From: DASQJL01 sp036380835
GTDB taxonomy: Bacteria; Eisenbacteria; RBG-16-71-46; SZUA-252
Assembly (NCBI GenBank): GCA_036380835.1
Contig: DASVDZ010000094.1
Span: 1 to 61,970, forward strand
Length of the DNA: 61,970 nt
Direction: 5' to 3'
This document shows positions 26,815-35,054 of the stretch, in pieces (positions within the stretch are counted from its first letter, which is position 1; every line of letters begins with the position of its first letter). Made by a program: the position numbers and the translations under genes. The notes below the pieces were generated by a model. The model was given only the letters and a program-made list of their open reading frames with translations, was not told where the DNA came from and searched no databases.

Positions 26815-28919
26815 TCGAGGCGATCCGCCGCTTCCTCGCGCGCCGCGGGCGCGTCGTGCTCGCGATCGCCGTCGTCGGGATCACCGCCTTCCAGGCGGGG
26901 CGCGCCTTCCGGGCCGAGCGAGCCGTCACCGGAGGCGAGATCTGCCTCCCGCTCGACGACAGCTTCATCTACCTCCAGTACGCGCGCGCGATCGCGGAGG
27001 GGCACCCGTTCGTCTACACGCCGGGAAACGCCCCGACGACGGGGGCCACGTCGCTCGGCTATCCCCTCCTCCTCGCGCCGCCGCACCTGCTCCGCCTCTC
27101 GCCCGCGCTCTGCGTCGGCTGGGCGATCGCGCTGGGCCTTGCCGGGTACGTCCTGAGCGCGCTCCTGATGGCGCGCCTTGGGACGAAGCTCGGCGGCCCC
27201 GGCGCGGGCGCGCTCGCGATCGTCCTCTTCCTCGCGAGCCCCTATCTCCTCTGGGGCTATCTGAGCGGCATGGAGATCGCGCTCTACGCCACGGTCCTCC
27301 TCGCCACGACGATCGCGTACCTGAAGGAGCGCGAGGCGGCCCTCTTTCCGACCTTTCGCTGGTGGGTCTTCGCGCTGGCCGGCTCGCGCCCCGAGGGGGC
27401 GATCCTCTGCGGCGTCCTCGGGCTGCTCGCGATCGTGGATCGGCGCCGCGCCTCGCGCCGCCCGGGCGGCCCACCCGCCTGGGCGCCCGAGCTCCTCCTT
27501 CCGTTCGCGGCCGCCGCCCTTCCGTTCCTCGTGAACCTCGCCGTCAGCGGATCGATCGAGTCGACGAGCAGCCAGGCCAAGTCGATCCTCGCGGAGCCCT
27601 ACCTGGAAACGCGCCGGAAGTACCTGCTCGAGGCGCCGCAGGTCTGGCGCGACATCGGCAAGGTCTATCTCGGCATGATGCACCTCGTGAACCGCGATGA
27701 GGTCCCGCCCGCCTTCGCGTGGGTGAACGGCGGCGGCGCCGCGCTCTTCGCGCTCTTCGCCTTCGTGCCGCGGCGGCGCCCCTGGCCCGCCGGTGGCGCG
27801 ATCCTCCTCCTGATCGCCGCGGGGATCGTCGTGAATTCGATTCCCATCAACTGGCAGGTCCACCTCTTCCGCTACCAGCAGGGGCTCTATCCCCTCGTCC
27901 TCGCGCTCTTCGCCGCGGGCTGGGGACGCCTGGCGTGGCTCGCCTGGACGCGGGCGCCGCGATTCCTGGGAGCGCCCGTCGCCGCCGCCGCGCTGGTCGC
28001 GCCGCTCGCGATCTGGGCGCCGGGGGCGCTTCCCGAGCAGGGGCGGATGCTCAACTTCTACGCGCACAACTGCGAGAACATCCTCCATCAACAGGTCAGG
28101 ATCGGACGCTGGATCGACCGGAACCTGCCGCGCGGCGCCGTGGTCGGTCTGAACGACGCGGGCGCGATCGCGTACTACGGGCGTCGCTCGACCGTCGACC
28201 TGGTCGGCCTCACGAGCGCCGGCTACGCGCGCGTCTACCGCTCCGGGCTCGGCTGTCTCTTCGAGCACGTGAGGCGCCAGCCCCCGGACCGCACGCCGAC
28301 CTACTTCGCCATCTACCCGGACTGGTTCGTCTACTGGCCCGAGAGCGGGATCCTGGGACCGGAGGCCTTCCGCGCCCACCTGGTCGTCAACACGATCTGC
28401 GGCGGCACGGACATGGTCGTCTATCCGGCCACGTGGATCGACGCGCGCGCGACCGATCGCCCCGCGCTCGACCCGCCGGAGCGCTCCGGCTTCGCGCTCG
28501 TCGATTCGCTCGACCTGGCGTGGCTCGAGGACGAGCGCGCCCACGAATGGAAGGCCGAGCCGCAGGCGAAGGACGTCCTCCGGCAGTACGCCTACTCCGA
28601 CCGGCCGACCCGCCCGCTCACCGACGGGGGGCGCATCGTCTACGGCACCGAGCGCTTCCGAGCCCGCGTGATCCCCGGCAAGGACCTCCTGATGGTGGTC
28701 CGCACCGACGCCTGGTATCCGAACTGGATCCGCGTCACGGTGGACGGAGCCGAGGCGGGCGTCTTCGCCGTGACCCGCTCCGAGTCGGCCTGGGTCGAGC
28801 CGCGATTCCCGATTCCGGGCTCGTTCCTGAAACGCGATCGGCCGGAGTTCACGATCGCGCGCGAGGACCGGTCCTCGAACGGGAACTTCGCCCCCTTCCA
28901 CATCTGGCTCTACCAGTAG
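26811..28919 (+). CDS. Large GT-C-like membrane protein, putative glycosyltransferase
   Basis: 702 residues from GTG 26811-26813, overlapping the previous stop. The first periplasmic loop reads LPLDDSFIYLQYARAIAEGHPF and contains the acidic pair expected of a GT-C active site. NAPTTGATSLGYPLLLAPP follows. About ten transmembrane segments cover residues 15-410. The C-terminal ~290 residues are soluble, with GAVVGLNDAGAIAYYG-RRSTVDLVGL and a beta-rich end (RARVIPGKDLLMVVRTD, WIRVTVDGAEAG). The same layout occurs in many GT-C-like proteins of uncharacterised substrate. Function and donor are unknown. Confidence 0.65.
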   Translation: MIEAIRRFLARRGRVVLAIAVVGITAFQAGRAFRAERAVTGGEICLPLDDSFIYLQYARAIAEGHPFVYTPGNAPTTGATSLGYPLLLAPPHLLRLSPALCVGWAIALGLAGYVLSALLMARLGTKLGGPGAGALAIVLFLASPYLLWGYLSGMEIALYATVLLATTIAYLKEREAALFPTFRWWVFALAGSRPEGAILCGVLGLLAIVDRRRASRRPGGPPAWAPELLLPFAAAALPFLVNLAVSGSIESTSSQAKSILAEPYLETRRKYLLEAPQVWRDIGKVYLGMMHLVNRDEVPPAFAWVNGGGAALFALFAFVPRRRPWPAGGAILLLIAAGIVVNSIPINWQVHLFRYQQGLYPLVLALFAAGWGRLAWLAWTRAPRFLGAPVAAAALVAPLAIWAPGALPEQGRMLNFYAHNCENILHQQVRIGRWIDRNLPRGAVVGLNDAGAIAYYGRRSTVDLVGLTSAGYARVYRSGLGCLFEHVRRQPPDRTPTYFAIYPDWFVYWPESGILGPEAFRAHLVVNTICGGTDMVVYPATWIDARATDRPALDPPERSGFALVDSLDLAWLEDERAHEWKAEPQAKDVLRQYAYSDRPTRPLTDGGRIVYGTERFRARVIPGKDLLMVVRTDAWYPNWIRVTVDGAEAGVFAVTRSESAWVEPRFPIPGSFLKRDRPEFTIAREDRSSNGNFAPFHIWLYQ

Positions 28920-28949
28920 CGGCGCCGGCGACCTCGGAGGCCAAAGACG

Positions 28950-28983
28950 GAGGGGCGGACCCGCGCGATCGGGTCCGCCCCTC
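28950..28983. terminator. Bidirectional terminator between convergent units
   Basis: GAGGGGCGGACCC-N8-GGGTCCGCCCCTC is a perfect 13-pair stem between the plus-strand glycosyltransferase stop (28919) and the minus-strand pilin operon's last stop (29025). A short T-containing tract follows on the minus strand only. Confidence 0.65.
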
Positions 28984-29024
28984 GTCGCTCGCCGCGGCCG
29001 TCGCGGGCCGCGCGGGTCCGGCGC

Positions 29025-30326
29025 CTATTGGTCGATCCAGGACGAGACTTCGTACCGGGTGAGCTGGTTCAACTGGCTGATCATGGCGCTCGAGTAGAGG
29101 CACTTGATGTTACCGTTCATGGTGGACGTGCCGGACAGGGTGCCCTGGACCATCAGCGCCCCGACGATCTGCTTCGTCGAGCCGCCGCCCGTCACCGTCA
29201 CGTCGCCGAGGCAGAGCACGACGCCGTTCCAGTTGAACGCGCCGCTCAAGGTGAAGTCCCCGTCGATCACCAGCACGCCGGCGCCGCTCGCGCCTCCCGA
29301 GACGTGGAGGTCGCCCGTGACGTGCACGATCTTGAGATCGCCGATCGCGCCCCACCCCGCGGTGCTCGGATTGGTCTGGTTGCCGACCAGCGTGATGTCC
29401 GCCATGTCGCTCCAGGAGGTCGCCATGGCCTGCAGGTCGAGGTTCACGTTCGACGAATTGACGCTAGGATCGGACCCCGTGCCCTCCACGTTGTCCTGCT
29501 GCTGGGCGTTCAGCTGGGACGAAATCGCGGTGGGATCGTTCGGCGTCGCAATGCCCGAGAGGGGCGTCGCGCCCGCCACGGTGTCGTACGGCGCCGTCGG
29601 GTTGTGGTCGTGTCCGTCGATGTAGAACGCGTTGCCGCTGAAGTTCATCGAGCCCTCGGTGTAGACCGAGCCCGGCACCGGCGGGAGCGGCCACTTCACC
29701 GCCTCCACGGTCACCAGCTTGCTCCCGACGCCGCGGCGCCCCGCGCTCGTCACGATGATCTTTGGAATGCCGCGCACCAGGTTCTCGCGCGGCGGGGTGG
29801 TCGGGTCGTTGTCGTGATCGCCGAAGAGAATGATCTGGTTCGCGCTGTTCAGCTTGTAGCGCACCTTGACCCAAGGGTAGTCGAGCATGTCGGAGACGGA
29901 GAGCGAGAATTGCTTCGAGCCCGTCTGCGGATAGTGCTCGCTCGCCTCGTCCACGGCGGCGTTGCCGTTGTTGTCCAGCCCGTCCGACGTCGTCGCGCCG
30001 TACTGCGGATCGTTCGCCACGGCGCTCGGATCGTTCACGATGTAGCGTCCCCATCCCGGGTTGTAGGGAAGAAGCGTTTCGCCGACGTAGTTCGAGGACG
30101 TCGGGTCGGACATCCGGGCGAGGGCCTCGCTGATCCCGGCCTCGGCGTTCTCGAACGCCTGGGTGCCGAGCATCTGGTTCCCGGCGATTTGCTTCTCCCC
30201 CTTGGTCACCGCGACGTACGAGACGCCGAGCGACGTCAGGAGAAAGAGGACGAGGAGCGCGATGACGAGCGTGTTGCCCGCCTCCGGCCCCCGCGTATTG
30301 GACGTTCCGCTCTGATCGCGACGCAT
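29025..30326 (-). CDS. PilX-like minor pilin, second copy
   Basis: 433 residues. The N-terminal GNTLVIALLVLFLLTSLGVSY helix and the following KGEKQIAGNQM are the PilX N-terminal pattern; there is no classical GFTLxE. DGLDNNGNAAVDE resembles a calcium-binding EF-like loop. The motif NAFYIDGHDHNPTAPYDTVAG is shared with the neighbouring paralogue. The C-terminal third is a beta-repeat region (DLHVSGG, DFTLSG, DVTVTGGG) of the kind annotated in PilX-type proteins. It is the last gene of the minor-pilin operon, 35 bases after its paralogue. Confidence 0.8.
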   Translation of the reverse strand: MRRDQSGTSNTRGPEAGNTLVIALLVLFLLTSLGVSYVAVTKGEKQIAGNQMLGTQAFENAEAGISEALARMSDPTSSNYVGETLLPYNPGWGRYIVNDPSAVANDPQYGATTSDGLDNNGNAAVDEASEHYPQTGSKQFSLSVSDMLDYPWVKVRYKLNSANQIILFGDHDNDPTTPPRENLVRGIPKIIVTSAGRRGVGSKLVTVEAVKWPLPPVPGSVYTEGSMNFSGNAFYIDGHDHNPTAPYDTVAGATPLSGIATPNDPTAISSQLNAQQQDNVEGTGSDPSVNSSNVNLDLQAMATSWSDMADITLVGNQTNPSTAGWGAIGDLKIVHVTGDLHVSGGASGAGVLVIDGDFTLSGAFNWNGVVLCLGDVTVTGGGSTKQIVGALMVQGTLSGTSTMNGNIKCLYSSAMISQLNQLTRYEVSSWIDQ

Positions 30327-30361
30327 GGCTCAAGCCCCTTCCGGCCGCCGTCCCTGTGGGA

Positions 30362-31675
30362 TCAACGCTCGCGCCACCACGCGAGCGAATAGCGATTCAA
30401 CGTCAGGGCCGCGTTCACGGCCTCCGACGAGTAATAGATGCGACCCGATCCGCTCGTGGTGGATCCGTTCACCAGCGAGCCCTGATAGATGATCCCGCCG
30501 ACGATGCGCGCGGCGTCGGCCGGCCCGCCGCCGGTCATCTTGACGTCCCCCGTGGCGATCACGATGCCGCTGAAGTTGCATCCGCCGCCCATCGCGAGAT
30601 TGCCGTTCACCATCAGGATGCCGCCGCCCGTCCACGTGCCGTTGATCGTGAGGCCACCGTTGACGATCGTGACCTGGGGATTCGTCAGCGACCCCATCGA
30701 GGGCGTGCTGCTCCCGAACGTGAGCGGCCCCGTGAACGAGTTGTCCGCCATGCCCGAGAGAGACGACCAGAGCTGATTGAAGTCGTATGTGTACGTCGAC
30801 TGGTCCACGCTGTTGTCGCCGCCCGACCCGGTCACGTTGTCCTGCTGCTGCGACGAGAGCGACGCGTCGCTCGCGGGCCCCTCGGTCAAGACGGCGTCCA
30901 TCGGCGGCGCCCCCGCCACGGTGTCGAACGGCGCCGCCCCGGCGTGATCGTGGCCGTCGATCAGGAAGGCATTGCCGTTGAACGTCATGGGGCCGCCCGC
31001 CCACATCGCCGATCCGACCGTGACGAGGGGAAACCGCACGGCTTCGGCCTCGAGCCGCTTCGCCGCGTTCCCGCGGCGGCCGGCCGCCGTGATCCGGAGG
31101 ACCGGCGCGCCGTACTTGAGGTTCTCGGTCGGGGGCGTCAGCGGGTTTTCGTCGCCGTCGCCGAAGCGCACGAGCTGCGCGCCCTGGGTCTTGTACTCGA
31201 GGCGGACATAGGGATAGATCAGCGCGTTGGCGTTGATCGTCTGCTTGGTCAGGACCTCGGGGTAGGCCTCGCCCGACTCGTCCACGAATCCGTTCTCGTT
31301 GTTGTCGAGGCCGTCCGAGGCGAGCGCCGCCCGGTCGGGATCGAGAAGGCTCGCCCCGTTCGCCATCACGATGTAGCGGCCCCATCCCGCGACCGGGAGC
31401 CCTGCGGGCCCGATGTAGTTCGCGACTTCCGACGGGAACGACATGCGGTGCAGCCCCTCGGCGATGCCCGCCTCGGCGGCGTACATCGCCTGGGTCGAGG
31501 TCATCTCGTTGCCCGCGATCTGCTTCTCCGACTTCGTCACGGCGACGAAGGCGACGCCCGCCGACGTCAGGACCATCAGTACGAGGAGCGCGATGACGAG
31601 CGCGTTCCCTCGTTCCCCCACGCGGGCGGTCCTTCCCGCCGCGGGGCCTGCCATCCGATGGGTGCCGGTCGCCAT
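30362..31675 (-). CDS. PilX-like minor pilin, first copy
   Basis: 437 residues from ATG 31673-31675. GNALVIALLVLMVLTSAGVAF and KSEKQIAGNEM form the pilin-like N-terminus. DGLDNNENGFVDE, AFLIDGHDHAGAAPFDTVAG and the C-terminal beta-repeats (GLTINGTWTGGGILMVNGN) align over the whole length with the second copy, so the two arose by tandem duplication. It starts 20 bases after the propeller-pilin gene. It is expected to form part of the pilus tip or initiation complex. Confidence 0.8.
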   Translation of the reverse strand: MATGTHRMAGPAAGRTARVGERGNALVIALLVLMVLTSAGVAFVAVTKSEKQIAGNEMTSTQAMYAAEAGIAEGLHRMSFPSEVANYIGPAGLPVAGWGRYIVMANGASLLDPDRAALASDGLDNNENGFVDESGEAYPEVLTKQTINANALIYPYVRLEYKTQGAQLVRFGDGDENPLTPPTENLKYGAPVLRITAAGRRGNAAKRLEAEAVRFPLVTVGSAMWAGGPMTFNGNAFLIDGHDHAGAAPFDTVAGAPPMDAVLTEGPASDASLSSQQQDNVTGSGGDNSVDQSTYTYDFNQLWSSLSGMADNSFTGPLTFGSSTPSMGSLTNPQVTIVNGGLTINGTWTGGGILMVNGNLAMGGGCNFSGIVIATGDVKMTGGGPADAARIVGGIIYQGSLVNGSTTSGSGRIYYSSEAVNAALTLNRYSLAWWRER

Positions 31676-31695
31676 GATCCTCGTCTCCTCGTCCG

Positions 31696-33933
31696 TTACG
31701 GGTAGATCGTCGACGCGTAGGGGTTCAGGTAGATCACGAGGTCGCCGCTGCTCGCGCTCACGGCGGTGCCCGCCACGATGTCGTTCAACGGGTCCTCGTC
31801 CGGCGTGTCCTGGGAGGTCTCGAGCTTGCCGATGGCGAGCGCGTTGACCGAACCGCCCGCGTTCGCGTCGGCCCACGAGAAGATGCTCGGGATGATGTTG
31901 CCGCCCGTGGCGTTCGGGTCGCAGAAGTAGGCCTGGACCGCCGGGGGCGTGCCGCCGCCCGCGCCCGAGGTGCCGACGACGATGTCGTTGCTCGAATTGC
32001 CGAAGTCGATCTGGCCGATCGCCAGCGCGATCGCCGGGCCCGGCGTCGCCTGGAGGTCCCGACGCGTCAGGGCGCCCACCATCGTGCCGTTGTTGTGCCA
32101 GAATTCGATCTGGCCCGTCGTGTTGCCGGTCCGAAGCGCCAGCACGACGTCGGGATAGCCGTCGGCGTCCATCCGGCGCGCCGCGAGGGCGTAGACCGAG
32201 CCGCCCGAGGCGACGGAGTAGACGGTCGTGAACCGGACCGTCGAGAGCGTGTTGTTGTAGAAGATGTCGATGTTCCCGCTCGTGTCGCCCGTGTTGGTTT
32301 TCGTGCCGACCACGATGTCGGGATAGCCGTCCAGGTTCATGTCGTTGATCGCGACGCTCCGCGCCACGCCGCTGGCCGTATAGACGTCGAGCGACGCCGA
32401 GTGGGAGAAGCTGCCGGCGCCGTTCCCCCACCAGACCTCGACCTTGCCCGTGTTCGCGCCGGTCTTGGTCCCGAGGACGACGTCGTAGTTGCCGTCCCCG
32501 TTCAGGTCGCCCAGCGCCAAGGACTTCACCTCGCCGGTTCCCGGGTTGTCGTAGAAGGAGGCGTTCGGCGTCGTGGGAGAGCCCACCGCGCCGACCTTGC
32601 CGCGCACCTGGCCGGCGGCGCCCTGCGCCTGGTTGAGCCAGACCTGGAAGAGGCCCGTGCTGGTGTTCGTCACGACGCCGGCCACCACGTCGCGCGTGTT
32701 GTTCCCCGATCCGTCGAGATCGGCGGCGGCGAGGGCGTTGACGTCGTACGACGCCGTCCCCTGGTAGCTGTCGGTCGCCTGGAAGTAGACGTTGCCCGTG
32801 TAGCGGTCGGGCTCGCCGTTCCACCAGACGCGCACGTTCGCGACGCCGCTCGCCTTGGTGCCGACGATGATGTCGAGGTCGTGGCGGTCGTTCACGGTCG
32901 TGGCCGAGCCCTCCTGCGAGTCGAGCTCGTCCAGGTCGGCCAGCGCCATCGAGAGAACCTTGTCGGTCGGGATGTGGATCGGCGGCTGGCTCGTCGGGAG
33001 TCCGGTGCCCGTGCCGGTACCCGTGCCGGTGCCGGTGCCGGTGCTCGTGCTGGTGCTCGTACCCGTCCCGGTCCCGGTGCTCGTGCTGGTGCTCGTGCCG
33101 GTGCCCGTGCCGGTGTTGGCCGCCTGGTACGCCTGGTTCGCCTGCGCCAGGAACGGGAAGTTGCGCGGCTGCACGGTCGTCGCCATGGTGACGCGGTCGT
33201 ACGCGCCGTTCTCCTGGTTCTTCTGCTTGGTCTCGGTGACCATCCGGATGATGACCGTCTTCACCTGGCTCGCGGTGCCCGGGCCGGTCGGAATGCCGAG
33301 ATCCGAGTTCGAGACCGTCCGGCCGAAGAAGACGCCGGCCGGGTCGTTCGTCGTGCCCGTCTTCATCTCGAGCGCCGTCACGTTGGCGTCGAGGTACGAG
33401 AAGAGCGGGATGTTCTTGGCGGTCACGTTGTCCGCCGACCGCTGCGTGAGCCCGTAGGCCACGATCTCGCCCTGCCCGGAGACGGGCGCCGCCAGCGAGT
33501 CGCCGCTCGTGCCGACCTTCCGCCGGAGCACGAAGTCGTAGGGGTTGTTCCCGGCGACCAGCGGATCGCTCGAGCTGGGATCGAGGAAGTACGTGACCAC
33601 CTCGCCCATGTCGATCTGGCGATTGCCGTTCATGTCGAGCGCGAAGGTCACCCGGTACTGGGAGCCGGTGACGATCGAAGGCTGGATCGACGGATTGATG
33701 CCGTAGCCGGCGGAACGCAGCTCGCGGGCCACGAGATCGACGCCGCTCCGCGCGTTCTGGTTCGCCTCCGCCAGCTCGAGCCCGAGCTGCTGGGAGCGCT
33801 CGCCGCGGACATAGATCTCGTAGATCGAGCCGATCACCATCGCGAAGAGGAGAACCGCGATCGTGATCTCGACCAGGGTGAAGCCGGCGCTTCGATTCGT
33901 TCCACGTTCGTTCACGGGTGTCACCTCGTTCAC
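31696..33933 (-). CDS. PilW-like minor pilin fused to a seven-repeat FG-GAP/VCBS beta-propeller
   Basis: 745 residues from GTG 33931-33933 (AAGGAA upstream, 20 bases after the pilV stop). The prepilin site is SAG/FTLVEITIAV (Gly17/Phe18, Glu22). A PilW-type pilin domain fills about residues 18-270. A Gly-Thr/Ser-Thr linker (about 273-310) is encoded by a 6-base repeat. The remainder holds seven units of the form 'ALADLD...DIIVGTK', such as SLALGDLNGDGNYDVVLGTK and SVAINDMNLDGYPDIVVGTK, with DxNxDG-type calcium-loop residues. Seven units predict a closed seven-bladed propeller. The protein is probably displayed at the pilus tip as an adhesin; this role is inferred. Confidence 0.85.
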   Translation of the reverse strand: MNEVTPVNERGTNRSAGFTLVEITIAVLLFAMVIGSIYEIYVRGERSQQLGLELAEANQNARSGVDLVARELRSAGYGINPSIQPSIVTGSQYRVTFALDMNGNRQIDMGEVVTYFLDPSSSDPLVAGNNPYDFVLRRKVGTSGDSLAAPVSGQGEIVAYGLTQRSADNVTAKNIPLFSYLDANVTALEMKTGTTNDPAGVFFGRTVSNSDLGIPTGPGTASQVKTVIIRMVTETKQKNQENGAYDRVTMATTVQPRNFPFLAQANQAYQAANTGTGTGTSTSTSTGTGTGTSTSTSTGTGTGTGTGTGTGLPTSQPPIHIPTDKVLSMALADLDELDSQEGSATTVNDRHDLDIIVGTKASGVANVRVWWNGEPDRYTGNVYFQATDSYQGTASYDVNALAAADLDGSGNNTRDVVAGVVTNTSTGLFQVWLNQAQGAAGQVRGKVGAVGSPTTPNASFYDNPGTGEVKSLALGDLNGDGNYDVVLGTKTGANTGKVEVWWGNGAGSFSHSASLDVYTASGVARSVAINDMNLDGYPDIVVGTKTNTGDTSGNIDIFYNNTLSTVRFTTVYSVASGGSVYALAARRMDADGYPDVVLALRTGNTTGQIEFWHNNGTMVGALTRRDLQATPGPAIALAIGQIDFGNSSNDIVVGTSGAGGGTPPAVQAYFCDPNATGGNIIPSIFSWADANAGGSVNALAIGKLETSQDTPDEDPLNDIVAGTAVSASSGDLVIYLNPYASTIYP
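33003..33116. repeat. 6-base tandem repeat encoding the (GT)/(ST) linker
   Basis: About 19 imperfect copies of a GTGCCG/GTGCTC-type hexamer (as read on the plus strand) encode alternating Gly-Thr and Ser-Thr pairs between the pilin and propeller domains. Gain or loss of a unit keeps the frame and would only change linker length. Confidence 0.85.
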
Positions 33934-33953
33934 GTGGCGTTCCTTGCCCGGGG

Positions 33954-34352
33954 TCAGCGGGTCACGTAGCTGGTCAGGAGCGTCGATTCCGTTCCATGAT
34001 TGTCGGTCCAGCGCGACGTGACCTGGATGCGCTTGCATCCGGCCATCGGCACGGAGTCCGTCACGGTCCAGGTCCGGGTGAAGACCGAAGTCGTGTCGGA
34101 GAACGTGCCCGGCGTGAGGGACATGAAGGCCGTCCCTCTCAGTTGTTCCATCTTCACCTGCGCGGCCATCACGCCGCTCGTGATGACCCGGCTCTGGGTC
34201 ACGCCCCTCGTTCCCGCGGGGATCATCGACGCGACGGCGAGGATGCCCACCGCGAGGAACGTCAGGGCGAAGATCACTTCGATGAGGCTGAATCCGGCGC
34301 TGCCGTCCGCGCGGCGGGCGGTCCGCCCCTGCTCGACTCGAGACTTCGTCAT
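33954..34352 (-). CDS. pilV: PilV-like minor pilin
   Basis: 132 residues from ATG 34350-34352, overlapping the upstream stop as ATGA. The prepilin site is SAG/FSLIEVIFALTFLAVGILAV (Gly20/Phe21, Glu25), the PilV/GspI pattern, followed by SMIPAGTRGVTQSRV and a short C-terminal beta domain (VTSRWTDNHGTESTLLTSYV). It sits between the FimT-like and PilW-like genes in the usual minor-pilin order. Confidence 0.85.
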   Translation of the reverse strand: MTKSRVEQGRTARRADGSAGFSLIEVIFALTFLAVGILAVASMIPAGTRGVTQSRVITSGVMAAQVKMEQLRGTAFMSLTPGTFSDTTSVFTRTWTVTDSVPMAGCKRIQVTSRWTDNHGTESTLLTSYVTR

Positions 34353-34855
34353 TGCACCGTCACCATCCCCGTGGGGCGGACCACCGAAAGCGACCGGGAG
34401 TACCCCTCGGTGTTCGTGTAGATCGTGCTCCCCGACGCGCTCGCCGCGCCGTTCGGCGTGAAGACCACGGTGTCCGACGGAAACGGATTCGTGGTCGAGT
34501 TCGTGACCGTGATCCAGGACGGAAGCGAGGCCGTTTCGCCCGACTTCTCGGTTCCGTCCTTTACCTGGTCGTTGTCGTCGTCGTCCCACCACTTGACCTT
34601 CCGGTCGGAGGCGCTCCAGTACGCCACGTAGTCGTTGTTCTCGGTGATGGCGCGCTGGCGCACGACCCGCAGGGTCGTGGCGAAGTTCTGCACCTGGCCG
34701 TTCAGCTCCACCGAGCGGAGGAACTTGTTGATGCCGGGGAGCGCGACCGCCGAAACGATTCCGAAGATCACGAGCACGATCGCGAGCTCGACGAGCGTGA
34801 AGCCGGCGTTAACCGGAGCGCCACCGCCCTTCGTCTCTCGCGTCTGACCGTTCAT
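34349..34855 (-). CDS. fimT: FimT/GspH-type pseudopilin
   Basis: 168 residues from ATG 34853-34855, preceded by GGAGG at a short distance. The prepilin site is NAG/FTLVELAIVLVIFGIVSA (Gly18/Phe19, Glu23). The GspH-like domain has FATTLRVVRQRAITENNDYV. It is the first gene of the minor-pilin operon, with a sigma-54 promoter about 50 bases upstream. Confidence 0.88.
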   Translation of the reverse strand: MNGQTRETKGGGAPVNAGFTLVELAIVLVIFGIVSAVALPGINKFLRSVELNGQVQNFATTLRVVRQRAITENNDYVAYWSASDRKVKWWDDDDNDQVKDGTEKSGETASLPSWITVTNSTTNPFPSDTVVFTPNGAASASGSTIYTNTEGYSRSLSVVRPTGMVTVQ

Positions 34856-34901
34856 GTGCCTCCTCCGAAATCGAATAGACGTGTCCGGCCGTGATGGAAA
34901 C

Positions 34902-34916
34902 GCAAGGGGCATGCCA
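34902..34916 (-). promoter_or_regulatory. Sigma-54 promoter of the minor-pilin operon
   Basis: Minus-strand TGGCATGCCCCTTGC matches TGGCACG-N4-TTGC with one change. The start predicted near 34891 leaves a 36-base leader to fimT. It lies in the 199-base gap after pilD; nothing else is seen there. Confidence 0.8.
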
Positions 34917-35054
34917 GCGGCCAAGTGTCGTAGCGACCCGCATATACATTCCCGGGAGTGACGTTCCCTGGCGGTTTTGCCGCTCGCGCGGCTCGATCGA
35001 GCCACCGTCGCGGGGCGAGGCCCGGCCGCACGCGCCGTGCAGCCTGCAACGGGC

